Positions 1 to 5,747 are shown, numbered from the stretch's first letter. The stretch is 8,043 bases of DNA from DASUFH01 sp036274645 (GCA_036274645.1 DASUFH010000055.1:1-8043), one strand, 5' to 3'. Notes: generated from the letters alone by a model not told the origin. Translations and numbers: made by a program.

Positions 1-235
1 GCTTCACCTCGCAACCTCACCTCCGCTCCCTGCCTTGGCTTCGGGTGGTCTGACTGAGACCTTCCCCCGGTGGGCTTCCCACCCACACAACAGCGGAACC
101 ATTTCCAGGTCCCCTCCAAACTCCAGGGGCGGTCAAAGACCGCCCTACAAGGAAGCGGGCGCCCCAAAGGGCCCTGCCACCGGTCCGGGAGCATCGTTCG
201 TGTCGTCCTCTGCCCGCTTTCCGGATACGCCGAAA
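1..235. other. Hairpin-rich non-coding region
   Basis: No credible gene is seen between the left edge and the DUF4136 gene at 299. The stretch contains several short inverted repeats in quick succession: GGTCT/AGACC (47-51 and 57-61), GGTGGG/CCCACC around a CTT loop (69-83), the GGGCGGTC/GACCGCCC palindrome (127-145), and GGGCGCCC (157-164), whose GCCC can also pair with GGGC at 169-172. None is followed by a clear T-run on either strand. An open frame on the plus strand reads through from 35 into the 299 gene, but its translation is Pro/Ser/Arg-rich and low in complexity, as expected of GC-rich non-coding DNA. It may hold 3' ends or terminators of an upstream gene outside the window, repeat debris, or an unrecognised structured RNA. 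Confidence 0.5.
125..147. repeat. GGGGCGGTC palindrome, copy A
   Basis: The arms GGGCGGTC (127-134) and GACCGCCC (138-145) form a perfect 8-bp stem with an AAA loop, with a G-T pair possible just outside. The same arm sequence recurs at 2124-2144 and, decayed, at 6369-6390, always between genes. The sequence directly shows the shared arm. That it belongs to a dispersed repeat family is an inference. It lies about 150 bp upstream of the DUF4136 gene. Confidence 0.6.
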
Positions 236-251
236 TGCGAGTATATTCGCA
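218..251 (+). promoter_or_regulatory. Putative promoter with overlapping 16-bp palindrome
   Basis: A TATATT hexamer at 242-247 is a plausible -10 element, though the matching -35 (TTCCGG at 219-224, 17-bp spacer) is poor. The -10 is embedded in TGCGAGTATATTCGCA (236-251), which is palindromic at 7 of 8 base-pair positions (outer arms TGCGA/TCGCA). This is the geometry of a dimeric repressor operator placed on a promoter. It would give a leader of roughly 45 nt before the start codon at 299. The family of any regulator cannot be told from the sequence. Confidence 0.35.
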
Positions 252-298
252 GAGGTCGCGAGACAATCCTATCCACCGGGACGAACTTTGGGGGCTTC

Positions 299-733
299 AT
301 GCAAACCGCAATTGCCATGATGGTCTGGATGCTGGTTGCGACGGGCCAGTTTCAGTTTGTCACTTTCGACGAAGAGGCGGACTTTGCCGCGATCAAAAGC
401 TTCAGTGTCCGTCAGGGAGAATTGAAAGGCCTCGGCGGAGAATTCAACAGACATGAGATCGTTTCGTTCGAGGAAGTCATCCGATCCGGGTTGTCTGCCA
501 AGGGCCTGAAAGAGACATCGGATCGCCCCGACATCGTCGTGACGTACGGCGTCGTGGTTTCAACCAGCGGAAAGGACTCCTACGCGGTGCTCACATTGGA
601 TATCAATCGCAGCGTCGCCCGAAAGATCTGGAACGGGTATCTTGAAACCGGCCCCAGGCTGTCGCCAGAGTTGCCCGATGTGCTGCGCGAAGCCGTCAAG
701 ACACTCCTGGCGAAGTATCCTCCCAGAAAGTGA
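299..733 (+). CDS. DUF4136 family exported protein
   Basis: This 144-residue protein fits the DUF4136 family, exported envelope proteins of unknown function that are usually lipoproteins. Visible family features are the N-terminal 'FVTFDEEADFAAIKSFSV' strand (residues 20-37), the helix followed by 'KGLKETSDRPDIVVTYGV' (68-85), the strand leading to 'IWNGYLE' with Trp111 (110-116), and the terminal helix ending 'LLAKYPP' (136-142). The start at 299 is chosen because GGGGG lies at 290-294 just upstream, it begins directly with a hydrophobic export-type segment (residues 3-16), and the open frame upstream (35-298) has non-coding character. ATG codons at 317 and 320 are possible alternatives. Two oddities: the usual lipobox Cys is absent, and the protein is short for the family, with little between the two halves. 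It converges on the flavin enzyme gene, with 79 bp between the stop codons. Confidence 0.8.
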   Translation: MQTAIAMMVWMLVATGQFQFVTFDEEADFAAIKSFSVRQGELKGLGGEFNRHEIVSFEEVIRSGLSAKGLKETSDRPDIVVTYGVVVSTSGKDSYAVLTLDINRSVARKIWNGYLETGPRLSPELPDVLREAVKTLLAKYPPRK

Positions 734-812
734 CACGCGCTACGCAACCATCCCCTTCCCCCATGTAGGGGACGAAAACTCGCGACCCTTAAGACGGCGA
801 TGGGTGACAGGT

Positions 813-1991
813 TCACTCCGTCCAGCGCTTCGGAACGGCGACCAGGGACGCGCGGAGTTCCCTCAAAGACGCGCAACCGAGCAGGGCCATGGTCCGTTCG
901 AGGTCGGCCTTCAGGATCGCAATCGCGCGCTCCACTCCGGCGCGGCCTTCCGCGGCGAGGCCGTAGGCGTAGGCCCGTCCGATAAGAACGGCCTGGGCGC
1001 CCATGCAGAGGGCCTTCAGGATATCGCCCCCGCGGCGGATTCCGCCGTCGACGAGCACCGGGACCTCCCCGTTGACCGCCTGGACCACTTCGGGCAGCGC
1101 GCGCAATGTGGGATAACACGTGTCCAGTTGGCGGCCGCCGTGATTGGAAACGATAACGCCACTCGCTCCGGAGCCGATGGCTCGACGCGCGTCCTCCGCG
1201 GTAATGACGCCCTTGGTGACGATGAGGCCAGGCCAGACGTCACGAATCCATTTCATATCGCCCCATGTCACAACGGCTCCCGTTAGCATCGCGCGCACGT
1301 CGGAGGCGGGACACGCGCCCTTGCCGGGAAGTTGAATGTTGGGGAAAAACATCGCCTCGCGATCCGTCATGAACTGCGCCAGCCAGCCGGGTTTTCGGAG
1401 GATCGAGGGAAGATACGGCAGCATCCGGAGCACATTGCCGCTCATGAGAAAGGGAGAACCGTTGTGAAGATCGCGCTCGCGGTTTCCCGGCACGTTCGTA
1501 TCGATGGTCACCGCCAGGATCCTGAACCCGGCCTTCCAGGCCCGATCGAGCGTCCCTTCCACCACCTCGCGGCCGCCGGCCAGATAGAGCTGGTACCACA
1601 GCGATGTCTTCGCGGCGGCGGCGACAGACTGGCACGAGTATCCGGAAAAACTCGACATGCAGAAACCGATCCCCGCATCGCCCGCGGCGGCGGCCACGGC
1701 TCGCTCACCCTCGGAGTTGATCAGACGGGTGAAGCCGATGGGCCCGAGCAGCATCGGCATGGCCAGATCGCAACCGAGAACGCTGGTCTGGAGATCCGGC
1801 TGCTGCACATTGACGGCGTTCTGCGGACGGAACAACACCTCGTCCCAGCTTCGCCGGTTATCGCCCAGCGTGACTTCGCCGTCTGCGCCGCCATCCACAT
1901 AATCGAAGATCGGCAGAGGAACACGTTTCCGCGCCAGCCGGCGAAGGTCCTCAATGTTGACAACGCGCCGGAGCGCGCGGCTTCCCTGCAT
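813..1991 (-). CDS. FMN-dependent alpha-hydroxy-acid dehydrogenase/oxidase (LldD/glycolate oxidase family)
   Basis: This is a 392-residue TIM-barrel flavoprotein of the family that includes L-lactate dehydrogenase LldD, glycolate oxidase, lactate monooxygenase and mandelate dehydrogenase. These oxidise a 2-hydroxy acid to the 2-oxo acid using FMN. All the family's active-site residues are present when aligned by motif to glycolate oxidase: Tyr31 in 'FDYVDGGA', Gln134 and Tyr136 in 'YQLY', Thr162, Asp164 and Arg171 in 'TIDTNVPGNRERD', Lys260 in 'VTKGV', and the catalytic base His284 with Arg287 in 'SNHGGRQLD'. The FMN-phosphate site is 'DGGIRRGGD' (315-323) plus 'GRA' (338-340). Length is normal for the family and the gene looks intact. 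The active-site Trp of glycolate oxidase corresponds here to Phe115 ('SSFSGYS'), so the substrate cannot be assigned; lactate is only a default. It has no signal peptide, so it is probably cytoplasmic or peripherally membrane-bound. It stands alone, without lactate permease or regulator genes. ATG at 1991 is the only in-frame ATG before the upstream stop; no strong ribosome binding site is visible. Confidence 0.93.
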   Translation of the reverse strand: MQGSRALRRVVNIEDLRRLARKRVPLPIFDYVDGGADGEVTLGDNRRSWDEVLFRPQNAVNVQQPDLQTSVLGCDLAMPMLLGPIGFTRLINSEGERAVAAAAGDAGIGFCMSSFSGYSCQSVAAAAKTSLWYQLYLAGGREVVEGTLDRAWKAGFRILAVTIDTNVPGNRERDLHNGSPFLMSGNVLRMLPYLPSILRKPGWLAQFMTDREAMFFPNIQLPGKGACPASDVRAMLTGAVVTWGDMKWIRDVWPGLIVTKGVITAEDARRAIGSGASGVIVSNHGGRQLDTCYPTLRALPEVVQAVNGEVPVLVDGGIRRGGDILKALCMGAQAVLIGRAYAYGLAAEGRAGVERAIAILKADLERTMALLGCASLRELRASLVAVPKRWTE

Positions 1992-2050
1992 CAGACCGCA
2001 GCCCGGACCGGACGACTCATCAGCGCGAACATCGTCGAATTCACGCGGCT

Positions 2051-2056
2051 ATTGTA
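2051..2056 (-). promoter_or_regulatory. Candidate -10 element for the flavin enzyme gene
   Basis: The minus strand reads TACAAT here, five of six matches to the sigma70 -10 consensus. It would place transcription start near 2044 and give a leader of about 50 nt before the ATG at 1991. The region expected to hold a -35 (around 2074-2080) reads TTCCCC or GTTCCC and is not convincing, so the assignment rests on the -10 alone. Confidence 0.35.
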
Positions 2057-2122
2057 GCGGCGAACTTCAGCGTGGGGAACGCGATAACTTCCTGAATGTG
2101 CGGCTGTTCCTTCTCCCCTAGC

Positions 2123-2146
2123 AGGGGCGGTCTGTGACCGCCCCAC
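2123..2146. repeat. GGGGCGGTC palindrome, copy B
   Basis: Arms GGGGCGGTC (2124-2132) and GACCGCCCC (2136-2144) form a perfect 9-bp stem around a TGT loop. It sits in the 245-bp gap between the divergently transcribed flavin enzyme (start 1991) and LpqN/PsbP-like protein (start 2237), so it could influence either promoter, but no T-run follows it on either strand. The arm is the same as copy A at 127-145. CCCC at 2115-2118 can also pair with the first GGGG, giving an alternative fold. Confidence 0.65.
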
Positions 2147-2183
2147 AACGTTTCGGAACGGTCCGTGCAAGCGGACTACCCAA

Positions 2184-2211
2184 TTTCATTCAGCGCTGTC
2201 TACCCTATTAA
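2184..2211 (+). promoter_or_regulatory. Weak candidate promoter for the LpqN/PsbP-like gene
   Basis: TATTAA at 2206-2211 is a possible -10, with TTTCAT at 2184-2189 (16-bp spacer) as a poor -35. Both lie in a locally AT-richer patch, and the -10 is about 25 bp upstream of the start codon at 2237. The matches are weak and the site is offered only because no better one was found between the palindrome at 2144 and the gene. Confidence 0.2.
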
Positions 2212-2236
2212 CGATCCACATCGGAAGGATATTTCT

Positions 2237-2947
2237 ATGCCGGTCAAAGCAAAGACACTCGCTTTTGTCGTGGCTGTTGTATCGCTGGCGTTATCTCCCG
2301 CCCTGGCCAATCATCCGAATGATGCCCCCTGGTCGAATCCGCAATTCCCGTTAATGACTCCCTATTCCGGGAGCGATATTCAAATGCTGTATCCGGAAGG
2401 CTGGACCGCCGCGCCGAACGGTGAGTTCATTTACATCACACCGGCCGGCGGCTTTATGAACGGATCGCTTACATACGGAGTGATGATCGGCACGTTTGAT
2501 CCGCAGAGCGGAATCGTCTATGACGGGAGCCTTCCGCCGCTGTCCGGCCCGCGCGCAACCACAACCCTGGGAGACGCCACCGACCTGGTCGTCAATCAGT
2601 ATCGAAAGTGGAATCAGAATATCGGCATGGCCGTGAACCGTGGGCGGACCTGGATCGGCGGCCTTGAAGCAACGGTCGTCGACATGACCAACACGTCGAC
2701 GAACGGTCTGATGCAGACGCACATGCTCCTCGTCGTCCTGCGTCCGGACGGGCTGGTGACCTATTTTGTCGGCATCGCGCCGCAGATCGATTTCGGCAAC
2801 TTCGAGCCTCTATACCAGCGAATGCTGGCCAGCGTTCGGTTCACCGGGTGGGAATACTGGAATCCAGTGGCGTTAGAAAACAGAGGGGACCGGGAATTAG
2901 GGACAGAGAGCAATTTGCTCGAACGCGAAATTGCTCTCTGTCCCTAA
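2237..2947 (+). CDS. Exported LpqN/PsbP-like domain protein
   Basis: This 236-residue protein has a classic Sec signal peptide (Lys4/Lys6, hydrophobic core 8-19, likely cleavage after 'PALA' at 24), so it is probably periplasmic. The mature part starts with a 'YPEGWTAAPNGEFIYITPAGG' type segment (residues 52-72), continues through 'YGVMIGTFDP' (80-89), and ends with 'RPDGLVTYFVGIAPQIDF' followed by a helix 'YQRMLASVRF' (193-202). This layout resembles the LpqN/PsbP-like (DUF1795-type) fold also found appended to exported M48 metalloproteases; here it stands alone, with no HExxH. Its biochemical role is unknown. ATG 2237 is chosen because GGAAGG (2223-2228) lies 8 nt upstream and the signal peptide begins there; an in-frame extension to 2165 has no such support. 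Oddly, residues 217-236 and the stop codon are encoded by the 74-nt palindrome at 2886-2959, so the native C-terminus has probably been replaced. Only 13 nt separate its stop from that of the convergent membrane protein gene. Confidence 0.75.
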   Translation: MPVKAKTLAFVVAVVSLALSPALANHPNDAPWSNPQFPLMTPYSGSDIQMLYPEGWTAAPNGEFIYITPAGGFMNGSLTYGVMIGTFDPQSGIVYDGSLPPLSGPRATTTLGDATDLVVNQYRKWNQNIGMAVNRGRTWIGGLEATVVDMTNTSTNGLMQTHMLLVVLRPDGLVTYFVGIAPQIDFGNFEPLYQRMLASVRFTGWEYWNPVALENRGDRELGTESNLLEREIALCP

Positions 2948-2959
2948 TTCCCTCGTCCC
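2886..2959. repeat. 74-nt long perfect palindrome at a convergent gene junction (REP-like)
   Basis: A perfect 25-bp inverted repeat pairs 2892-2916 with 2928-2952 around an 11-nt loop (2917-2927). Beyond a small bulge (C2891 against T2953/C2954), a further 5 bp (GGGAC 2886-2890 with GTCCC 2955-2959) continue the stem, giving about 30 paired bases. The arm carries the core AGGGACAGAGAG. Short palindromes with a GGGACAG core are typical of REP-type elements mobilised by RAYT transposases; this resemblance is from memory and no transposase is present here. The left arm and most of the right arm are translated as the C-terminus of the upstream gene, and TAA at 2945-2947 falls in the right arm. 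The stop codon of the opposing gene begins at 2963, just outside. It lacks a T-run, so it is not a textbook terminator, but it could block transcription or protect mRNA 3' ends in both directions. Confidence 0.85.
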
Positions 2960-2960
2960 A

Positions 2961-3800
2961 TCACGGACGATCGGGCGAAACAGACTGGCCTGTTTGCCAC
3001 TCGATTTCCTTCTCGTGCTGAACCAGCACGGAATTGATCTCCCGGAGATTCTGCACCGAGCGATCGATTCTATCGAGCGCAGGCGCGGCCGGCTCCCTGG
3101 CCTGGCGCAACAAATCGACTGAAAGTTCGATCACCTGGAGCGGCGTATTCATCAGATCCCGGATATTCAGGAAAGCGGAGGCCAGACGCTTGATCGCAAA
3201 GTTCTGCGCCTGGGTCCGGGCGATCTCCTGTTCCAACTGGACGTGACGAAATCGATAAACCAGGGCCAGAACGCCCGCCAGAATAAAGGCAATCATCGGC
3301 CAGGGTTCTGATGGCGTGGCGGCCATCTTTACATCGTCGGGAAAAAAGAACAGGAGTTGAATCACAGCGCTGAGGCCGTACGCGGCAATGCTCAACAGAC
3401 CAACCGAAAACCCGGGCGCCAGCAGCGCCGCCGCCAAACAACCGAGCTTGTGTGTCTGAAACGGAGACCAGTTGCTCTCCATCTCCGCGAATTTCAGATT
3501 CGTCAACAGGAGAACGGTCACGACCGATACGGTCGTCATGGAATAGATAACCGATGCCCATCGGACGGATGGGGTCTTTCTTCCGATGAACAGCGCCATC
3601 AGGAGCAGGGCAGCCGCGGATGCGGAAACGGCCGCCGGCGCTATGGGAACGCCCGGAATCGTGAGAATGATCGCCATCTCCAGCAGCATTCCAATCCCAT
3701 TGAGCACGGCGGCGAGGGTTGCGGCAAACCAGGCGTCCCGGTCGGAGAGGTGAACATCGAAGAGGCTGAGCGCCCGTCCAGGAGCGGAATCGCGCCTCAT
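2961..3800 (-). CDS. Multi-pass membrane protein with kinase-like dimerisation helix, lacking His and ATPase domain
   Basis: This 279-residue protein has five or six hydrophobic segments (about 25-48, 53-72, 82-101, 118-153 possibly two, and 167-182), then a cytoplasmic helical region 184-265. The segment 'LNIRDLMNTPLQVIELSVDLL' (211-231) followed by a second amphipathic helix (241-262) looks like the DHp hairpin of histidine kinases, around the usual 'HELRTPL' box. However, the phospho-acceptor position is Asp215 (or Arg214 with a one-residue shift), there is no His in the helix, and the protein ends before any HATPase (N, G1, G2 box) domain. It therefore cannot autophosphorylate in the usual way, and may act as a receiver-binding membrane sensor or scaffold. 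It starts inside the stop codon of the response regulator gene (ATGA overlap, 3797-3800), so the two are translationally coupled. The frame is intact, with no sign of a broken kinase 3' end downstream, only the palindrome. No known family name was recognised for the membrane part. Confidence 0.75.
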   Translation of the reverse strand: MRRDSAPGRALSLFDVHLSDRDAWFAATLAAVLNGIGMLLEMAIILTIPGVPIAPAAVSASAAALLLMALFIGRKTPSVRWASVIYSMTTVSVVTVLLLTNLKFAEMESNWSPFQTHKLGCLAAALLAPGFSVGLLSIAAYGLSAVIQLLFFFPDDVKMAATPSEPWPMIAFILAGVLALVYRFRHVQLEQEIARTQAQNFAIKRLASAFLNIRDLMNTPLQVIELSVDLLRQAREPAAPALDRIDRSVQNLREINSVLVQHEKEIEWQTGQSVSPDRP

Positions 3801-4192
3801 GACGCCTCATCAAGGGCGCGCGTGAGCAGCGCGATGAGCCTGTCCGGCTGAAGGGGTTTTTCCAGAACCTGGGCCCCCCTTTCCAGGGCCAATCTGACGT
3901 CGGGATTGGTGCGGGCGTGTCCGGTAAAGAACAGGACCTTTCCGCGAAACCCCTGATCGTTCAGCCAGCGAAACGCATCCAGTCCGCTCGGAACGCCGGG
4001 CCCCAGGTTGATGTCCAGAATCGCCATCCTTGCGTCGAGCGCCTCGTTCGAGCGCTCCTCCAGTTCCATCAGGCTTCCAAAACACATACATTCCACTCCC
4101 AGCGCCGTTTCGAGGAGAACCCGCATTGCCTCACGGAGATCTTCGCTGTCGTCAAGAAACACGATTCTCACTCTTTTATCGTCAACGTCCAT
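3797..4192 (-). CDS. Single-domain response regulator (receiver)
   Basis: This is a CheY-like receiver with no output domain. In the 131-residue form starting at 4192, the acidic pair is Asp14-Asp15 ('FLDDSED'), the phospho-acceptor is Asp60 ('ILDINLG'), the switch Thr is Thr90 ('FFTGHA') and the conserved Lys is Lys112 ('EKPLQ'), so all phosphorylation residues are present. It probably works by protein-protein contact, most simply with the membrane pseudo-kinase encoded directly downstream with a 4-nt overlap. A longer start at 4249 adds 19 residues of non-receiver sequence. The shorter one is preferred because it begins a few residues before the first beta strand, as is normal, AAGAAAG lies just upstream, and a TAGAAT -10-like hexamer overlaps the 4249 codon. 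The activating kinase must be encoded elsewhere, since its partner lacks catalytic parts. Confidence 0.88.
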   Translation of the reverse strand: MDVDDKRVRIVFLDDSEDLREAMRVLLETALGVECMCFGSLMELEERSNEALDARMAILDINLGPGVPSGLDAFRWLNDQGFRGKVLFFTGHARTNPDVRLALERGAQVLEKPLQPDRLIALLTRALDEAS

Positions 4193-4343
4193 GCAGCTTT
4201 CTTGAGAGAAGCGCCGTTTGGATGGCGCCGGAATACAGGTAGAGGACATTCTAGCCCGGCCAGCAATCGGGAGCCTGCTTTTGGTCCCCCGTCACGCTAT
4301 TGGTTGATTTCGCGTGCGCGGCTGCGATTGAATTGGTGGGTCC
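4193..4343. promoter_or_regulatory. Divergent intergenic region between the receiver operon and the haem-c protein
   Basis: This 151-bp gap separates divergent starts at 4192 (-) and 4344 (+), so both promoters should lie here. On the minus strand TAGAAT (4248-4253) is a good -10 match that would give a leader of about 50 nt, but no matching -35 is apparent. On the plus strand only weak matches exist, such as TTGGTT at 4300-4305. GGTGGG at 4335-4340 is the likely ribosome binding site for the gene at 4344. No clear operator palindrome was seen. Confidence 0.4.
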
Positions 4344-5513
4344 ATGAAAGCGCTTCTGATCGTCCTCAGTCTTCTGTTCGTTACGGCGGCTCCTGCGGCA
4401 ACGGATCCTGTGGCGGAACTGCAACAGCGGATCAACGCGGGACGGAGCAATCTGGTCTTCGAGAAGGATCATGGATACCTGGTATCGCTCCTGAAGGCTC
4501 TCAAGGTACCCGTCTCTTCGCAAACGCTGGTGTTCTCAAAGACCAGCCTCCAGTCCGAACGTATTTCACCCTCGACGCCGCGCGCCATCTATTTCAATGA
4601 CGACGTTTACGTGGCCTGGGTTCAGGGAGCGCCCGTCATCGAAATCATGTCGGTGGATCCGAGCAAAGGCGCCGTCTTTTACATGCTGGGCCAGGACAAA
4701 GGGGACCGACCGGTATTCGAGAGATCCACGGGACATGAATGCTCGGTCTGTCATTACGTGCAGGAAGCGGCGCCGAAGTTTGTGCCCCGGCTGATGTTGA
4801 CGTCCGTCATTCCGGATTCGACTGGTGACGTGGCCGGCACGTTCCCGATCGAAACCACGGATCGATCGCCGATGAAGGAACGCTGGGGTGGTTGGTATGT
4901 GACGGGCACGCACGGCAGTCAGACTCATGCCGGCAACATTGCGGGCGCCCGCCCGGCTTCGGTACCGGCGGCGCTGTCGGCGGCCGCGCTGGCGGGGGCT
5001 TCGAACATCAAGGACCTCACGCGCCGCTTCAACACCGCGCCGTATCTCTCCCCGTACAGCGACATCGTGGCGCTGATGACGCTTGGGCATCAGACAACGG
5101 TTCAGAACCTGATCGCGCTGGCGAACTCCAGGGGCGCCGGCGCCGCGCGGGAAACCGGCGAATCGCTGGTTCGCGCGATGTTATTTGAGGGCGCGCCGCC
5201 GTTGACCTCTCCGATCAGTGGCACATCGACGTTCGCGACGGACTTCCAGAACGAAGGTCCGAAAGACGGACGCGGCCGATCGCTGCGGGATTTCGATCTG
5301 CAGACGAGGTTGTTTCGATATCCGCTCAGCTATCTGATCTACAGCAAGCCGTTCGACGCGCTGGACCCGGCGGTGAAGACCGTCGTCTACCGCAGGCTGC
5401 GCGAGATCCTCAGCGGCGCGGACAAGAGCCGGGATTTTGCATACCTGTCCGCCACGGATCGCGCCGCCATCCTCGAAATCCTGCGAGCCACGAAGCCCGA
5501 CTTTCCGCACTGA
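4344..5513 (+). CDS. Exported protein with single CxxCH haem-c motif
   Basis: This is a 389-residue protein with a Sec signal peptide (Lys2, hydrophobic 4-14, cleavage near 'APA' at 16-18). One haem-c attachment motif, 'CSVCH', is at 133-137 and contains the only two cysteines in the protein, consistent with covalent haem in the periplasm. The CxxCH sits inside a large non-cytochrome context. Before it lie 'YLVSLLKALKVPVSSQTLVFSKTSLQ' (45-70) and 'PRAIYFNDDVYVAWVQG' (79-95); after it come 'ERWGGWYVTGTHGSQTHAGN' (179-198), with His190 and His195 as possible distal ligands or other metal ligands, and a helical C-terminal half. I recall similar unnamed proteins from Planctomycetota and Acidobacteriota but no defined function. 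A redox or sensing role in the periplasm is an inference from the haem motif alone. The start has GGTGGG 3 nt upstream. It is divergent from the receiver/membrane protein operon, which might regulate it or be unrelated. Confidence 0.8.
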   Translation: MKALLIVLSLLFVTAAPAATDPVAELQQRINAGRSNLVFEKDHGYLVSLLKALKVPVSSQTLVFSKTSLQSERISPSTPRAIYFNDDVYVAWVQGAPVIEIMSVDPSKGAVFYMLGQDKGDRPVFERSTGHECSVCHYVQEAAPKFVPRLMLTSVIPDSTGDVAGTFPIETTDRSPMKERWGGWYVTGTHGSQTHAGNIAGARPASVPAALSAAALAGASNIKDLTRRFNTAPYLSPYSDIVALMTLGHQTTVQNLIALANSRGAGAARETGESLVRAMLFEGAPPLTSPISGTSTFATDFQNEGPKDGRGRSLRDFDLQTRLFRYPLSYLIYSKPFDALDPAVKTVVYRRLREILSGADKSRDFAYLSATDRAAILEILRATKPDFPH

Positions 5514-5539
5514 GAACCCCGCCCGTTCATTCCACCAGG

Positions 5540-5567
5540 CCGCGCGAATTCCGCCGGACGCGCGCGG
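5540..5567 (+). terminator. GC-rich hairpin downstream of the haem-c gene
   Basis: CCGCGCG (5540-5546) and CGCGCGG (5561-5567) form a perfect 7-bp GC stem with a 14-nt loop, starting 27 nt after the stop codon at 5513. There is no T-run, so it would at best be a weak or factor-assisted terminator. In GC-rich DNA such a stem may also be chance. Confidence 0.25.
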
Positions 5568-5696
5568 GAGCCTCAAATCGACGGCGCAACGATACTTCCT
5601 GCTCCCCGCCCTCCGGATCCACTGCCCCGGCGGCCACTCCATATGAACCGAATTCGCGTCCGGCAGTGTGACGCGGAAAGCGCGAGGTGTTTAGCA

Positions 5697-5725
5697 TTGA
5701 GAGCCCGTGCCGGACGCGGTATTCT
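5697..5725 (+). promoter_or_regulatory. Sigma70-type promoter for the small exported protein
   Basis: TTGAGA (5697-5702, five of six -35 matches) and TATTCT (5720-5725, four of six -10 matches) are separated by exactly 17 bp. Transcription would start near 5732, just before the GAGGAGG ribosome binding site at 5736-5742 and the ATG at 5748, giving a leader of only about 16 nt. It is the best promoter match in the window. Its position also argues against the upstream in-frame start at 5643 and against cotranscription being the only source of expression from the haem-c gene. Confidence 0.55.
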
Positions 5726-5747
5726 GACTGCCGCCGAGGAGGCTTCC

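Noticed and set aside
35..298. N-terminal extension of the DUF4136 gene in the same frame
   Set aside because: The extension is Pro/Ser/Arg-rich low-complexity sequence over hairpin repeats, whereas the start at 299 opens directly with a hydrophobic export segment and has a ribosome binding site.
759..771. CCCC/GGGG hairpin between the convergent genes ending at 733 and 813
   Set aside because: A 4-bp stem with no T-run is too weak to call a terminator.
1332..2057. A 241-codon open frame on the plus strand opposite the flavin enzyme
   Set aside because: It is antisense to an enzyme whose full set of catalytic residues is present, and its own translation resembles nothing.
2165..2236. Longer start for the LpqN/PsbP-like protein
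   Set aside because: The signal peptide and a well-spaced GGAAGG site both point to the ATG at 2237.
3070..3813. A 247-codon minus-strand frame overlapping the membrane protein in another phase
   Set aside because: Its translation is Arg/Gly-rich without membrane segments, while the other phase gives clean transmembrane helices and an ATGA-coupled start.
5643..5747. Longer start for the small exported protein
   Set aside because: It would bury the signal peptide behind 35 residues and put the good promoter and the GAGGAGG site inside the gene.
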